From: F22 sp963668535
GTDB taxonomy: Bacteria; Bacteroidota; Bacteroidia; Bacteroidales; Bacteroidaceae
Length of the DNA stretch: 64,000 nt
Reading direction: 5' to 3'
Assembly (NCBI GenBank): GCA_963668535.1
Contig: OY764867.1
Coordinates: 2,046,001 to 2,110,000 of the forward strand
Shown here piece after piece: positions 1-8,304 of this stretch (position 1 is its first letter; every line of letters starts with the position of its first letter). A program made the translations under genes and the position numbers. Below the pieces are notes generated by a model. The model did not search any database, was not told the DNA's origin, and worked only from the letters and a program-made list of their open reading frames with translations.

Positions 1-118
1 AAGCTAACAATTCGTCTACAAGCTTAGGTCCTTCTGCAAGAAACGAATTTGTTTGTGTACGCATTTTTTTCGAGTGCATCGATTTTATAATCTTAATTTT
101 GGCTTTACTTATCGTCAT
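1..118 (-). CDS. TrmH/SpoU-family RNA 2'-O-methyltransferase, N-terminal fragment
   Basis: Only the first 39 codons are present; the gene runs off the left edge. The peptide starts MTISKAKIKIIKSMHSKK and continues with a segment containing FLAEGPKLVDELL. The basic N-terminus followed by F-x-A-E-G-x-K-x-V-x-E-L-L is the usual opening of the substrate-binding domain of SpoU/TrmH-type methyltransferases, which methylate ribose 2'-OH groups in rRNA or tRNA. The knotted catalytic domain is outside the window, so the RNA target cannot be named. The gene diverges from the BamA/TamA-like gene at 210, a pairing I recall from other Bacteroidales. The start is the first ATG on this strand after an A/T-rich leader. 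Confidence 0.72.
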   Translation of the reverse strand, partial: MTISKAKIKIIKSMHSKKMRTQTNSFLAEGPKLVDELLA

Positions 119-179
119 TATTTTTTTAAGAATTTACAATTATTTTGATGCAAAAGTAAGAAGATTATTTTGAAGAAAC

Positions 180-187
180 TATCTTTG
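180..187 (+). promoter_or_regulatory. Bacteroidota -7 box for the BamA/TamA-like gene
   Basis: TATCTTTG matches TAnnTTTG exactly and ends 22 bp before the ATG at 210. No TTTG lies at the usual 19-21 bp upstream distance, so only the -7 part is supported. Confidence 0.6.
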
Positions 188-209
188 TAGTTCAAAAATA
201 CAGAATTTG

Positions 210-2534
210 ATGCTCAATAAATACTACCATATAGTTTTTTGTATGTTAGCCTGCTGCCTGTTTGTTGCATGTAGTACGACGAAATACGTTCCTGAGGGTA
301 AATATCTTCTGGAATCCGTTCAGGTTAAAACAGATAGTCGAGATGTGTCTAAGTATGATTTGAATACATATGTGAAGCAAATGCCCAATAGTAGGTGGTT
401 TCGCATGATGAAAACTGAATTGCATATCTATGATTGGTCAGGGAGAGATAGCACTCGTTGGGTCAATCGTTTTTTACGCCGTTTAGGCGAACCTCCTGTC
501 ATTTACTCTGAAGATAGAGCAAATAAAACGGCTGATTTATTACGTAAGGTGATGCAAAGTAAGGGTTATATACATGCTAACGTGGATGTGGTGCGCAAAT
601 GGAAACCAAAGAAGGTAGCTGTGACTTATAATGTGCATTGTGGTAATCCATATCTTGTAGAAGGTATTACCACAACTGTTGAAGATAGTATCATTGCTAA
701 AATAGTGGAGTCACATAATGATGGGAGTTTGTTGCATAAAGGGATGATTCTTGATTCGCAAGTGCTTGATGCAGAGCGTGAAAGGATCGTGAAAGTTTTA
801 AAAAATCAAGGGTATTATGCCTTTAATAAAGATTATATCCAATATGTAGTTGATACTTTAAAAGGAAAGAAAGACGTGCATCTAGATATGCGTTTGCGCA
901 ATTATTCACATGATACAGAAGATGAAAAACAAATATCTACTGATCACCCCATATATCGTATTGGTAAAGTAAGTTTTGTTACCGATTATGATGTATTGAA
1001 GACAACACCATCCTTTGGGACTTTGAATAGGGATTCTATGCAACTCAATAATGTGAAATTCTTCTATAAAAAACGTCCATTCCTTCGACCAAAAATACTG
1101 ACTCAGAATGTTCATTTCTCTACTGGAGATTTGTATAGTGCCAAAAAGGCAACCACCACATATCGTTCTTTAGGACGTATGGATGCTTTGAAATCTGTAA
1201 GTATTAAATACAAACCAGTACAACGTGGTGATAGCATGTTGTTAGATACATATATTTTGTTGTCGCCAGCCAAAAACAAAAGAGTCTCTCTTGAGCTAGA
1301 AGGTACTAATTCGGCTGGAGATTTTGGAGCTGCTATTGCTGCTACATTCCAACATCGTAATCTTTTTCACGGGTCTGAGCATTTAATGTTGAAGTTTCGT
1401 GGAGCCTTTGAGATGATTTCTGGACTTGATCAAAATATATATCAAGGAGATAATTTTAAAGAATATAGTGTCGAGTCTGAATTGACATTTCCACGTTTTC
1501 TATTCCCTTTTGTGTCGTCTAGTGTTCGTAAACGCATACAGGCTAGTTCTGTTGTTAGTTTGAAATATGATTATCAGTTGCGTCCTGAATTTACTCGCAA
1601 TATTGCTTCTTTGGGATGGGGATATAAATGGCGAACAAATAACGGAGTGCAACATAGAATTGATTTGATTGATCTGAATTTCTTGTATATGCCATGGATC
1701 TCAGATCAGTTTCGTGACGATTATTTGACTGATGCCAACTCTATTCTAGCTTATAACTATGAAGATCGCTTGATTTTAAAGTGTGGATATACTTATTATT
1801 ATAATAGTCTGAATAGAAAATCAGCCTTAGAACGTAATAAGCGACAATATTATTACACATTCCGATTTAGTGCAGAATCTGCAGGAAATGTTTTGTATGG
1901 CTATTCACGCCTAATGAACTTTAAGAAAAATTCCAATGGCGAGTATGAACTTGTAAGCATCCCCTTTGCACAATATATAAAAGGAGAAGTTGATTATGCT
2001 TTGAATCGTCCTATTGATGATAGAAACAGTCTTGCATTTCATGTTGCTGCTGGTGTAGCTTATCCCTATGGTAATGCACAAATGATGCCGTTTGAAAAAA
2101 GATATTTTGCAGGTGGCGCTAATAGTGTGCGTGGTTGGAGTGTGCGTGAATTAGGCCCAGGGCGTTTTGCTGGGGATGGTAATTTTATGAATCAAAGTGG
2201 CGATATCAAACTAGAAGGTAGCGTTGAATTCAGAAGTAAACTTTTTTGGAAATTACATAGTGCTGTTTTTGTAGATGCTGGAAATGTTTGGACAATCCGC
2301 GATTACGAAAGTCAACCAGGTGGCTGTTTTGCGGTCGATAGATTTTACAAAGAAATAGCACTCAGCTATGGTTTAGGCTTGCGCTTTGACTTTGATTATT
2401 TTGTCGTTCGCCTAGATGGCGGGATGAAGGCACTAAACCCAATTTATCCCTCAGGCAGGGATAGATGGCCAGTTCTTCATCCAGATCTAGGGCGTGATTT
2501 TACTTTCCATTTAGCAGTTGGTTATCCTTTTTAG
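210..2534 (+). CDS. BamA/TamA-family outer membrane protein (lipoprotein)
   Basis: The protein has 774 aa from the ATG at 210; a TTG one codon earlier is possible but less likely. A short lipoprotein signal ends in LFVAC with Cys21 as the lipidated residue. POTRA-like repeats fill about residues 30-330. A surface-antigen beta-barrel follows, with the conserved barrel motif VRGW in GGANSVRGWSVRELGPG and a C-terminal Phe, the usual OMP signature. Family members insert or translocate beta-barrel proteins at the outer membrane. The lipid anchor is a known variant in Bacteroidota and argues for an accessory BamA/TamA-like role rather than the essential BamA, but that is inference. The gene is convergent with the next one, 11 bp between stops. 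Confidence 0.85.
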   Translation: MLNKYYHIVFCMLACCLFVACSTTKYVPEGKYLLESVQVKTDSRDVSKYDLNTYVKQMPNSRWFRMMKTELHIYDWSGRDSTRWVNRFLRRLGEPPVIYSEDRANKTADLLRKVMQSKGYIHANVDVVRKWKPKKVAVTYNVHCGNPYLVEGITTTVEDSIIAKIVESHNDGSLLHKGMILDSQVLDAERERIVKVLKNQGYYAFNKDYIQYVVDTLKGKKDVHLDMRLRNYSHDTEDEKQISTDHPIYRIGKVSFVTDYDVLKTTPSFGTLNRDSMQLNNVKFFYKKRPFLRPKILTQNVHFSTGDLYSAKKATTTYRSLGRMDALKSVSIKYKPVQRGDSMLLDTYILLSPAKNKRVSLELEGTNSAGDFGAAIAATFQHRNLFHGSEHLMLKFRGAFEMISGLDQNIYQGDNFKEYSVESELTFPRFLFPFVSSSVRKRIQASSVVSLKYDYQLRPEFTRNIASLGWGYKWRTNNGVQHRIDLIDLNFLYMPWISDQFRDDYLTDANSILAYNYEDRLILKCGYTYYYNSLNRKSALERNKRQYYYTFRFSAESAGNVLYGYSRLMNFKKNSNGEYELVSIPFAQYIKGEVDYALNRPIDDRNSLAFHVAAGVAYPYGNAQMMPFEKRYFAGGANSVRGWSVRELGPGRFAGDGNFMNQSGDIKLEGSVEFRSKLFWKLHSAVFVDAGNVWTIRDYESQPGGCFAVDRFYKEIALSYGLGLRFDFDYFVVRLDGGMKALNPIYPSGRDRWPVLHPDLGRDFTFHLAVGYPF

Positions 2535-2545
2535 ATTTTGGCTTG

Positions 2546-3715
2546 TTAGCTAAGGAAACTACTAGCTTCTTTCATTACTGTTTGAAACATTGCATTCACT
2601 TCTTTATTAGGCTCTTTGGTAATAGGGAATGGTACTTCGTGTGAATAATTTATATCGAAGTCAAGTTGTTTATGACATACTGCTGATGCTTCACCTATAG
2701 CCTGAACAACGTTTGTCGACGGAATTACTTTGTCTTTCTTCAATGTGATTATTCGTATCCTATTTTGATTTTGTCTGTAAAAGTCTGTTCTTTCTTTTGC
2801 TAAGAATGGTGCATTGAATAGAGAATAAGCGGCTTGGCTTATAGAATCATTTGCAGCATTAAACTTATTCGAATAAAATGTGGTTAAGGTATCAAAAGCC
2901 GTCTTGTCCATAATATATCGTGAATTGCCATCCATTTGGCAGAACGTACCACCACCACAGAACATAAATAATTTGCTGTTTTTGAATGCTGGTGTTATAT
3001 CTGATTGAAGTAAAATTTGAGATATCATTGCTCCAATAGAATAGGCAAAAATATCAAGATGGCAATTTGCAGCCAAAAAAGGATGTTGCCCTTTTTGTAT
3101 TTTATTCATCAATTGGCATATGTTCAATACGGTTTCTCTTTGTGATAGATAGAAGCGCATCGGATCTTTAGTCATTCGTTCACTCAAAGCCAAGTTGGCA
3201 AAAGTTAGGTTATCTGGATGTTTGTACATCTCATTACGCACTCTTACCCATGACATCAATTGTCTAGGATTACTCCATGTATCGGGTGCGCGATTGATGT
3301 GATAGGCTATTGGAAAAAGAATAACAGGTTTGGCTGTCAAAAGTACCAATTGTTGTGCCCAGCAAGCATATTTTTCCCAATCTCTTTCATTTAGCCCATG
3401 CATTAGAAGGATAGCCGATGATGCTCGAGTAAATCCTGCAGGGCGAAATATTGGATAGTCAAAGCGAGTGTTCTCAGTAATGAGATCATCTGATTTGTCC
3501 ATAAATAATGGGACCTCTAATTGTCTCTGTGACTCTTTAATCTGGTTTAGGTCATCTTTACATGAAGCGTCCATTAGTTTGCTTTCATCAAATGGAAGGA
3601 AATCCACTTCTACTGGAGTATCTTCTAACCTTGTAGATGTTCTATTCCTCATGATCTCTTTTAAATATGGAATACTTTTAGAAAGATCCAAATACATGTC
3701 TTGTAAGATATTCAT
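2546..3715 (-). CDS. alpha/beta-hydrolase-like protein of unknown function (DUF6051-like)
   Basis: The 389-aa cytoplasmic protein has no signal peptide. It shows a hydrolase-like arrangement: LLMHGLNERDW near residues 103-113 (oxyanion-type HG), a nucleophile elbow FAYSIGA with Ser226, KKDKVIP with Asp328, and INYSHEVPF with His359. Order and spacing fit a Ser-Asp-His triad. The rest has no family signature I can name firmly; it recalls DUF6051 proteins of Bacteroidota, but I could not search. It is a single-gene unit, convergent with the gene on its left. A -7 box (TACTTTTG) lies 25 bp upstream. Substrate is unknown; esterase or peptidase activity is possible. Confidence 0.7.
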   Translation of the reverse strand: MNILQDMYLDLSKSIPYLKEIMRNRTSTRLEDTPVEVDFLPFDESKLMDASCKDDLNQIKESQRQLEVPLFMDKSDDLITENTRFDYPIFRPAGFTRASSAILLMHGLNERDWEKYACWAQQLVLLTAKPVILFPIAYHINRAPDTWSNPRQLMSWVRVRNEMYKHPDNLTFANLALSERMTKDPMRFYLSQRETVLNICQLMNKIQKGQHPFLAANCHLDIFAYSIGAMISQILLQSDITPAFKNSKLFMFCGGGTFCQMDGNSRYIMDKTAFDTLTTFYSNKFNAANDSISQAAYSLFNAPFLAKERTDFYRQNQNRIRIITLKKDKVIPSTNVVQAIGEASAVCHKQLDFDINYSHEVPFPITKEPNKEVNAMFQTVMKEASSFLS

Positions 3716-3740
3716 TGTTTTATATTGATTGGTTCAAGAG

Positions 3741-3748
3741 CAAAAGTA
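3741..3748 (-). promoter_or_regulatory. -7 box for the alpha/beta-hydrolase-like gene
   Basis: TACTTTTG on the minus strand is followed 25 bp later by the start codon at 3715. A TTG lies 20 bp upstream (3769-3771), in the position of the -33 element. Confidence 0.6.
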
Positions 3749-3827
3749 CACGCTATTTTTGGACTACACAATAGTCATCTTGTTTCTAGGGATATAGCCC
3801 TTGAATACGGGGCATTTAAAGGTGTTT

Positions 3828-3859
3828 TGGGCTAAATATCTAGATAATGGGCTGAATTT
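3828..3859 (+). promoter_or_regulatory. Direct repeat TGGGCTrAATwT upstream of the LytTR gene
   Basis: Two 12-bp copies, TGGGCTAAATAT (3828-3839) and TGGGCTGAATTT (3848-3859), start 20 bp apart, two helical turns, and lie upstream of the -7 box at 3895. LytTR regulators typically bind paired direct repeats with about this spacing, so an autoregulatory site is plausible. That assignment is inference. Confidence 0.4.
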
Positions 3860-3894
3860 ATGCCCCATTTATCCATCCCTTCATTAAAATAGTG

Positions 3895-3902
3895 TACCTT
3901 TG
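3895..3902 (+). promoter_or_regulatory. -7 box that sets the LytTR gene start
   Basis: TACCTTTG lies inside the longest reading frame, which opens with a GTG at 3892. A promoter here makes that GTG unusable and supports the ATG at 3943. Confidence 0.55.
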
Positions 3903-3942
3903 TCTACCATCATGTATTATCCCCATAAGATATGTTCTATTT

Positions 3943-4854
3943 ATGTTTATAAAATGGCTTAAAGCATATTTATCGCGTGATAAATATCAGGTTCGCGCTT
4001 ATCTCGTTGATAAAAATAACACTATTCGTCTGATTATTTTCACGGCGATATTTTCTTTGTGTTTTATCAATATATACCGTCCTTTTGATTCAACAACCTG
4101 GTACAATGTTTCCATGTTGTATTATTTTTTCTTTTCATCATTACTTGTTTTGACTGGTATTTTGGTGATTGCTGCAAGTCGGTACGCCATGTATAGATTT
4201 GTACAATCTCATTCTATGCATTATATAGAGTATGTACTTTGGATCATATCAGAAATTTTGGTCTTGTCAATTTTCTATACAATATATACCATTTCTGCTC
4301 ATGATGATAGGTCGTGGTGGAACGTGACAGATGTGATCATTACATTTGAGGAAGTGAATATGAAGACGATTTTGGTTATTATGCTTCCTTATATTGTATC
4401 TTGGTTGTATTTTTCTAATGTAGATAAACGAAATCGTATTCGTAAGATGCTTCAGAAAGAGCATACATCTTCTTCCCATGCTGTTATATCATTTACTGAT
4501 GAAAAAGGGGAGTTTAAATTTTCGGTAACAACCACTCAGATTATATATATTGAATCTGCAGATAACTATGTAGACATCGCATATCTTAATCAAGGGAAGT
4601 TGACTCACTATCTGTTGCGTAATACATTGAAAAGGCTGTCTACCACAGTTTTGAAAGATACTACCATTAAGCGGTGTCATCGTTCACGCATGGTTAATTT
4701 TGGGCACGTTGAAGCTCTTCGTAAACAATCCAATGTTTTGTATTTAGTTATGGATGTGTCAGGGGTAGAGATGCTCCCTGTTTCAAAGAGTTATCAAGAT
4801 GAAGTGACTGAATTCTTCTTGCATTATAAAGAAGATGAAGCGATAGTAGAATAA
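3943..4854 (+). CDS. Membrane-anchored LytTR-family transcriptional regulator
   Basis: The 303-aa protein has four hydrophobic segments in about residues 30-185, then a charged linker and a C-terminal LytTR DNA-binding domain (about 200-295). The domain contains the usual I-x-Y-I-E-S-A-D-N-Y-V run, a basic RCHRSRMVNF stretch and a VSKSYQDEV end. There is no receiver or kinase domain, so this is a one-component membrane regulator whose signal is unknown. The start is the ATG at 3943, because a -7 box overlaps the earlier GTG. Direct repeats just upstream may be its own binding site. It stands alone and ends at a strong bidirectional terminator. Confidence 0.82.
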   Translation: MFIKWLKAYLSRDKYQVRAYLVDKNNTIRLIIFTAIFSLCFINIYRPFDSTTWYNVSMLYYFFFSSLLVLTGILVIAASRYAMYRFVQSHSMHYIEYVLWIISEILVLSIFYTIYTISAHDDRSWWNVTDVIITFEEVNMKTILVIMLPYIVSWLYFSNVDKRNRIRKMLQKEHTSSSHAVISFTDEKGEFKFSVTTTQIIYIESADNYVDIAYLNQGKLTHYLLRNTLKRLSTTVLKDTTIKRCHRSRMVNFGHVEALRKQSNVLYLVMDVSGVEMLPVSKSYQDEVTEFFLHYKEDEAIVE

Positions 4855-4879
4855 TTTTTTTCAAAAGTTGATATGAATA

Positions 4880-4915
4880 AAAAGAGGATATGTCGGTGAT
4901 GACATATCCTCTTTT
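4880..4915. terminator. Bidirectional terminator between the LytTR gene and tRNA-Cys
   Basis: A perfect 15-bp stem (AAAAGAGGATATGTC and its complement) encloses a 6-nt loop, GGTGAT. The A-rich left flank and T-rich right flank let it serve the LytTR transcript on plus and the tRNA-Cys transcript on minus. Confidence 0.85.
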
Positions 4916-4923
4916 GTTGAGTG

Positions 4924-4994
4924 AGGTACCTGGCGGATTCGAACCGCCGTACCTGGTTTTGCAGACCAGTGCCTAGCCGCTCGGCCAAGGTACC
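4924..4994 (-). tRNA. tRNA-Cys (GCA), copy 1
   Basis: The 71-nt cloverleaf begins GGTACCT on the minus strand and pairs with AGGTACC at the other end, discriminator T. The anticodon stem CTGGT/ACCAG encloses CTGCAAA, giving anticodon GCA. The T loop is GGTTCGAATCC. CCA is not encoded. A -7 box TATCTTTG lies 21 bp upstream on the minus strand (5016-5023). The sequence is identical to copy 2 over all 71 nt. Confidence 0.95.
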
Positions 4995-5267
4995 ATATCC
5001 CAGTTTTTGCGAGTACAAAGATAGTGAAAAAAATCAAAGTGATGACATAAACACTCTTTTTCTATTGTCAATTGGACGAAAAATATACCCACTTATACAG
5101 CATATGGTGTTCATGTGAGACTTATACAGTTGGTTGTTACTATATTCTTATGCTATTATCTTGTGTAATGTATGCCAGACCTAATGATAAGGGAAACCGA
5201 TCATATACAACAACGAAAGAAGGTGTGTCAATATAACTTGAACACACCTTTTTTATTTTCGTACAAG
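4995..5267. other. Spacer between the two tRNA-Cys genes
   Basis: This spacer of 273 bp is A/T-rich. It holds the -7 box of tRNA-Cys copy 1 (5016-5023, minus) and a hairpin at 5220-5250. I see no coding region; frames that run into the tRNAs are artefacts. Confidence 0.6.
5220..5250. terminator. Hairpin downstream of tRNA-Cys copy 2
   Basis: A 9-bp stem (AAGGTGTGT / ACACACCTT) encloses a 13-nt loop. It lies 18 bp past the 3' end of tRNA-Cys copy 2 in its direction of transcription, and T-rich sequence follows on both strands. Confidence 0.65.
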
Positions 5268-5338
5268 AGGTACCTGGCGGATTCGAACCGCCGTACCTGG
5301 TTTTGCAGACCAGTGCCTAGCCGCTCGGCCAAGGTACC
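5268..5338 (-). tRNA. tRNA-Cys (GCA), copy 2
   Basis: This gene is identical to copy 1 over 71 nt; flanking sequences differ as soon as the tRNA ends, apart from one base. The -7 box TACCTTTG (5360-5367, minus) has a TTG 19 bp upstream that falls inside the end of the preceding small gene. The tRNA therefore has its own promoter although it lies 35 bp behind the FeoB partner gene. Confidence 0.95.
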
Positions 5339-5373
5339 TTGTCTTTTTGTTTGCGGTTGCAAAGGTAAACAAT

Positions 5374-5634
5374 TTATTTTACAGTGCAAGCTTTTTCTGT
5401 ATAAAATGCGCTTTTACGCTTGTTTTTTTGTGCAGGGACTGGAGTCACACAGTCGGCCTTTTTTATAAAGGCTATATTTTTAAGCTTACACGGTGAAGTG
5501 CACGCTGCACAGTGTGCTGGTCGAGAAGGGTCGATAGTCACATGCCATGCTTTCCACATACTTCTAATGACATATGTGGCACATCCTAAAATAATAAGGA
5601 GTATAATTAAATCTTGAGGTCCATAAAGTGTCAT
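5374..5634 (-). CDS. FeoB-associated Cys-rich membrane protein
   Basis: The 86-aa protein has one N-terminal hydrophobic segment (about residues 8-26) and a basic, Cys-containing tail with an H-C-A-A-C-T-S-P-C-K cluster. This is the layout of the FeoB_associated family, small single-pass proteins encoded directly after feoB. It starts 42 bp behind the feoB stop on the same strand, so it is very probably the last gene of the ferrous-iron operon. A role as a FeoC-like accessory factor or Fe-binding subunit is inferred from position. The overlapping plus-strand frames have no such features. Confidence 0.82.
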   Translation of the reverse strand: MTLYGPQDLIILLIILGCATYVIRSMWKAWHVTIDPSRPAHCAACTSPCKLKNIAFIKKADCVTPVPAQKNKRKSAFYTEKACTVK

Positions 5635-5676
5635 ATGTTCTATATCAGTTGTTGTTTTTTATTTGTCTCATTTAGC

Positions 5677-8142
5677 TTAGAGGAATATTGAGCCAATTTG
5701 GAATACCAAAAAGCTCAGTATCCAAGCAAGTGCGGTGGTATATGTGGCAGAAAATAGTGCCCATTTCCAGTGTCCAGATTCATTTTTGATAGCAGCTAAT
5801 GTTGCGATACAAGGAAAATATATTAGGCAGAAAAGCATATATCCAAAAGCGACAAGTGGAGTGATGTGCATATGTTGAGCTAATCCTCCATTTTCCACTG
5901 TGTCTTCACTCGTACCATATATTACACAGAGGGTAGAGACTACAAGTTCTTTGGCTCCGACACCTGATAATAATCCGATCCCAAGACGCCAATCAAAACC
6001 AAGTGGCTTAAGTACTGGTTCTATAGCATGTCCAATCATTCCCATTATAGAATGCTCTTGTTGTAGAAGAGCTGCATTTTCTTTGGCTGAACGTTGATTG
6101 ATTTGTGCAGGGACGTTTTTTAAAGCCTTATCATGATCTGCTTGAGAAGTCAATTGGCTCGTTTCAGTTGTTGATGCAGCAACATCATATCTTGGGTAAT
6201 AGCCTAGAAACCATATAACAATTGAAGCTATCATAATGATTCCCCCCATTTTAGCTATATATTGTTTCCCCTTTTCCCATGTATGTCTCCAAAGAGATTT
6301 CATGGTTGGGAGTCTATATGGAGGTAGTTCCATAACAAAAGGTGTTGATTCGCCTTTAATAAGCCATTTGTTGAATACAATAGCTGCCAACATAGCAATA
6401 ATGATTCCTATAATATACATACTGAAGAGCACAACACCTGCATATTCTTTGAAGAAGTATCCAACAAATACTAAATAGACAGGTAAGCGTGCGCTACAAG
6501 ACATAAAGGGGTTGATCAGCATAGTTATCAAACGACTTTTTCTGTCTTCTATGGTACGTGTAGCCATAACGGCAGGTACATTACATCCAAATCCCATGAT
6601 AAGTGGAATGAAAGATTTGCCATGTAGTCCGACGCGATGCATAATGCGGTCCATGATAAAAGCAGCTCGTGCCATGTAACCAGAATCTTCCATTAAAGCA
6701 ATGAAAAAATAGAGGATCATGATATTAGGTAAAAACACGATAACGCCACCCACACCACTAATGATTCCATCAACAATCATGTCTTTAATAGGCCCTTCAG
6801 GTATATAACTGTGCGCCAAGTGATTAAGGCCTGCTACAAGTTGATCTATCCAATCCATCGGAAATTGTCCAAGTGTAAAGGTCATTTGGAACATTATATA
6901 CATGAATAAGAAAAACAAAGGGAAGCCCAAATATTTATGAGTCAACACCTCGTCAAGGGCCTTGGTGAGCTTACGCTCATGGGTTGAATTTACGGTAAAG
7001 GTCTCTTTAAGCGCACCTGATATAAATCCATATTTTGCATCGGTGATTAAAGATTCACTATCGTCTCTAAGTGTACCCTGAAGATATTTTTTTGCTTTAT
7101 ATACTCGTCGCATTATTTGCTCAGCATTAGGGAGTCGCATAATGCGCAATCTAATTTTGTGATCATTTTCGAGCAACTTAATGGCTAAGAAACGAGTCGA
7201 AAAACGATGACGAATTTCTTCATTTTGACTAATCGCTTCTTGAATCTTATCAATACATAATTCTATGTCAGGACCATGATTGATATGTATATGTCTAGCT
7301 TTCTCTTCTTTATCATTGTATATATTGATGACTGTGTCAAATAATTCGTCTACTCCTCGACCTGTTTTTGACACTGTTGGAATAATTGGCATACCAAATA
7401 AAGTACCTAGTTGGTCTATGTCAATAATATTGCCACTCGCTTCTAACTCGTCGTACATATTGAGTGCCATGACACCGCGTACGTTCATATCAATCAATTG
7501 AGTTGTTAGATATAAATTACGTTCTAAATTAGAAGAGTCTACTACATTAATAATGACATCGGGAGTTTGTTTAATAATGTATCGGCGTACATATAATTCC
7601 TCAGGAGTATACGCAGAGACGGAGTAGGTGCCTGGTAAGTCAACGATGTTGATTGAATAGCCTTTAAAAGTCATATGTCCTTCTTTGGCATCGACTGTGA
7701 CACCAGAGTAATTACCCACATGTTCGCAAGCACCAGAAGCTTGATTAAATAAGGACGTTTTCCCACAATTTGGATTACCTACTAAAGCCACATTAATCAC
7801 ACGATGTCTTTCCTCAGCGGCTTGCTGCATCAATTTTTGATAATCATCGTTTGTTGTTTCATCAGTGAGTGTCCCAAAGTAGCTGATGTCTTCTTTTTTA
7901 GATTTAGCCTTAACTTCTTCTTCAGTAATCACATCAATTAATCTCGCTTCTTCGCGACGCAAAGAAACTTCATAATCCATAATACGATATTTGACTGGGT
8001 CTTTTAAAGGGGCGTTTAGTAAGACTTTTACAGGCTGTCCTTTAACAAATCCCATTTCTATGATGCGCTTACGGAATCCTCCGTGTCCTCGTACTTTAGC
8101 GATAACTCCGCGTTGTCCAGTGGCTAAATCAGATAAATGCAT
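5677..8142 (-). CDS. feoB: Ferrous iron transport protein FeoAB (FeoA-FeoB fusion)
   Basis: The 821-aa protein imports Fe2+ across the inner membrane. Residues 1-73 form an SH3-like FeoA domain (DLATGQRGVI, RIIEMGF, and a closing RLIDV). After a linker comes the GTPase domain: G1 GNPNCGKT (122-129), G2 GVTVD near 147, G3 DLPGTYS (168-174) and G4 NMYD near 228. The C-terminal half is the FeoB membrane channel with gate repeats, including GFGCNVPAV and a later GVGAKEL. FeoA is usually a separate protein; the fusion is common in Bacteroidota. A -7 box TACCTTTG lies 34 bp upstream. The Cys-rich partner follows. Confidence 0.96.
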   Translation of the reverse strand: MHLSDLATGQRGVIAKVRGHGGFRKRIIEMGFVKGQPVKVLLNAPLKDPVKYRIMDYEVSLRREEARLIDVITEEEVKAKSKKEDISYFGTLTDETTNDDYQKLMQQAAEERHRVINVALVGNPNCGKTSLFNQASGACEHVGNYSGVTVDAKEGHMTFKGYSINIVDLPGTYSVSAYTPEELYVRRYIIKQTPDVIINVVDSSNLERNLYLTTQLIDMNVRGVMALNMYDELEASGNIIDIDQLGTLFGMPIIPTVSKTGRGVDELFDTVINIYNDKEEKARHIHINHGPDIELCIDKIQEAISQNEEIRHRFSTRFLAIKLLENDHKIRLRIMRLPNAEQIMRRVYKAKKYLQGTLRDDSESLITDAKYGFISGALKETFTVNSTHERKLTKALDEVLTHKYLGFPLFFLFMYIMFQMTFTLGQFPMDWIDQLVAGLNHLAHSYIPEGPIKDMIVDGIISGVGGVIVFLPNIMILYFFIALMEDSGYMARAAFIMDRIMHRVGLHGKSFIPLIMGFGCNVPAVMATRTIEDRKSRLITMLINPFMSCSARLPVYLVFVGYFFKEYAGVVLFSMYIIGIIIAMLAAIVFNKWLIKGESTPFVMELPPYRLPTMKSLWRHTWEKGKQYIAKMGGIIMIASIVIWFLGYYPRYDVAASTTETSQLTSQADHDKALKNVPAQINQRSAKENAALLQQEHSIMGMIGHAIEPVLKPLGFDWRLGIGLLSGVGAKELVVSTLCVIYGTSEDTVENGGLAQHMHITPLVAFGYMLFCLIYFPCIATLAAIKNESGHWKWALFSATYTTALAWILSFLVFQIGSIFL

Positions 8143-8176
8143 ACGCTATTATATTATTACCTTTTATTTCTTGTGA

Positions 8177-8184
8177 CAAAGGTA
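8177..8184 (-). promoter_or_regulatory. -7 box of the feo operon
   Basis: TACCTTTG on the minus strand lies 34 bp before the feoB ATG. A TTTG at 8197-8200 is only 12 bp away, closer than usual, so the -33 element is uncertain. No Fur box is obvious. Confidence 0.5.
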
Positions 8185-8304
8185 CAAGAAAAACTGCAAA
8201 CGAAGAAGTTATTTAGAATGTTTTTAAATAAAGAAATCTCAAGTTTTAAATTATGAAGATGTTTTTTGATATGCAATGACCCTTTTATACGGGGACTTCT
8301 CTTG

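Noticed and set aside
5172..5468. 98-codon plus-strand frame over tRNA-Cys copy 2
   Set aside because: It reads through the antisense of a tRNA; the same peptide appears over copy 1, which is explained by the duplicate tRNA.
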